A DNA stretch of 5,905 bases from CAYGAG01 sp964347765 (GTDB lineage: Archaea > Thermoproteota > Bathyarchaeia > Bathyarchaeales > Bathycorpusculaceae): positions 1 to 5,905 of the forward strand of contig CAYGAG010000096.1 of the NCBI GenBank assembly GCA_964347765.1. Direction: 5' to 3'. The notes under the pieces are model-generated. The model was not told the origin of the DNA, did not search any database, and saw nothing but the letters and a program-made list of their open reading frames with translations. Positions 5,694-5,905 of this stretch are shown here, one piece after another. Both the position numbers and the translations under genes were made by a program. Each line of letters opens with the position of its first letter. The stretch's first letter is position 1.

Positions 5694-5905
5694 CTACCAT
5701 TCTGACCAAAACCTTGTTGCTCTGAAAGCTATGTCCTTCATGTCAATGATATTGTCTGCTATTATGTCTGCTAAAGGGTTCCATTTCTCTGAGGAAGGAG
5801 TGCATCCGAAGAGTATTGCAGTTGGGCCTATGTCTTTCATATCAATCCTGAGGTCGTCGTTCATGTCCCCTGGCATTATCGGGTGCCCTGTCGCATTTGT
5901 GTTTC
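5694..5905 (-). CDS. C-terminal end of a dockerin-type secreted protein (5' part beyond window)
   Basis: The open frame enters from the right edge and ends at TAG (5694-5696); 70 complete codons are visible. The apparent ATG at 5876 is internal, because the frame continues upstream through NTNATGHPI to the window edge. The visible part is a short linker with an N-glycosylation sequon (NAT) followed by PGD and two dockerin-like EF-hand loops: DMNDDLRIDMKD, canonical, and DIIADNIIDMKD, in which Ile replaces the usual Asn, Ser or Asp at loop position 3. The two loops are joined by a linker with FGCTPSSEKWNPLAD, the counterpart of FGTTPGDDRWDPRAD in the next gene. The pair ends the chain, as in the next gene, so the two proteins probably share binding partners. 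The nature of the N-terminal part is unknown. Confidence 0.85.
   Translation of the reverse strand, partial: NTNATGHPIMPGDMNDDLRIDMKDIGPTAILFGCTPSSEKWNPLADIIADNIIDMKDIAFRATRFWSEW

Noticed and set aside
5632..5709. 26-codon N-terminal extension of the cohesin/dockerin gene to the ATG at 5709
   Set aside because: It would place a polar stretch before the signal peptide, overlaps the upstream gene's end, and ignores the strong Shine-Dalgarno before the ATG at 5631.

Overview
The window looks like archaeal chromosome, probably from an uncultured Bathyarchaeia-type lineage. The evidence is a set of secreted modules typical of such genomes: PKD repeats, a right-handed beta-helix with a 'DNGYPSGGNYW' tail block, a cohesin-like domain, and C-terminal dockerin-type EF-hand pairs of the form DxSxDxxVDMRD. 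TATA-like elements stand in place of bacterial -35/-10 boxes, and some starts are weak or leaderless. The lineage is an inference from motif style; no rRNA or other marker gene is present.

Every gene that can be supported lies on the minus strand, so transcription runs from 5905 towards 1. In that order: (1) 5694-5905 is the C-terminal end of a secreted protein finishing in a dockerin-like pair, cut by the window edge. (2) 4612-5631 is a complete 339-residue secreted protein with a cohesin-like domain, a second beta-rich module and a C-terminal dockerin-like pair. (3) 2978-4435 is a complete 485-residue NosD-like beta-helix protein with one PKD domain and a C-terminal membrane anchor. (4) 2666-2878 is a possible 70-codon small gene. 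(5) 1-2663 is the N-terminal 887 residues of a very large secreted protein. It starts at TTG, has two jelly-roll-like N-terminal modules, and then at least seven PKD domains spaced at exactly 258 bp (86 residues). It runs off the left edge.

All four large genes encode exported proteins (the start of the one at the right edge is not visible), so the window reads as a cell-surface cluster. The PKD protein would be a long, heavily N-glycosylated stalk or adhesin. The beta-helix protein would be a membrane-anchored carbohydrate- or ligand-binding surface protein. The two dockerin-ended proteins could join non-covalent assemblies through cohesin partners, one of which may be encoded here. No substrate or enzymatic activity can be assigned from sequence alone.

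Non-coding stretches are short. The 176-bp gap 4436-4611 holds a strong TATA-like element and an 8-bp-arm dyad near the predicted transcription start. The 62-bp gap 5632-5693 holds a TATA-like element and a clear Shine-Dalgarno sequence. The 99-bp gap 2879-2977 holds a weaker TATA-like element. A 15-bp motif (14/15 identical) occurs upstream of both the beta-helix gene and the cohesin/dockerin gene. No tRNA, rRNA, CRISPR array, insertion sequence or convincing terminator was seen.
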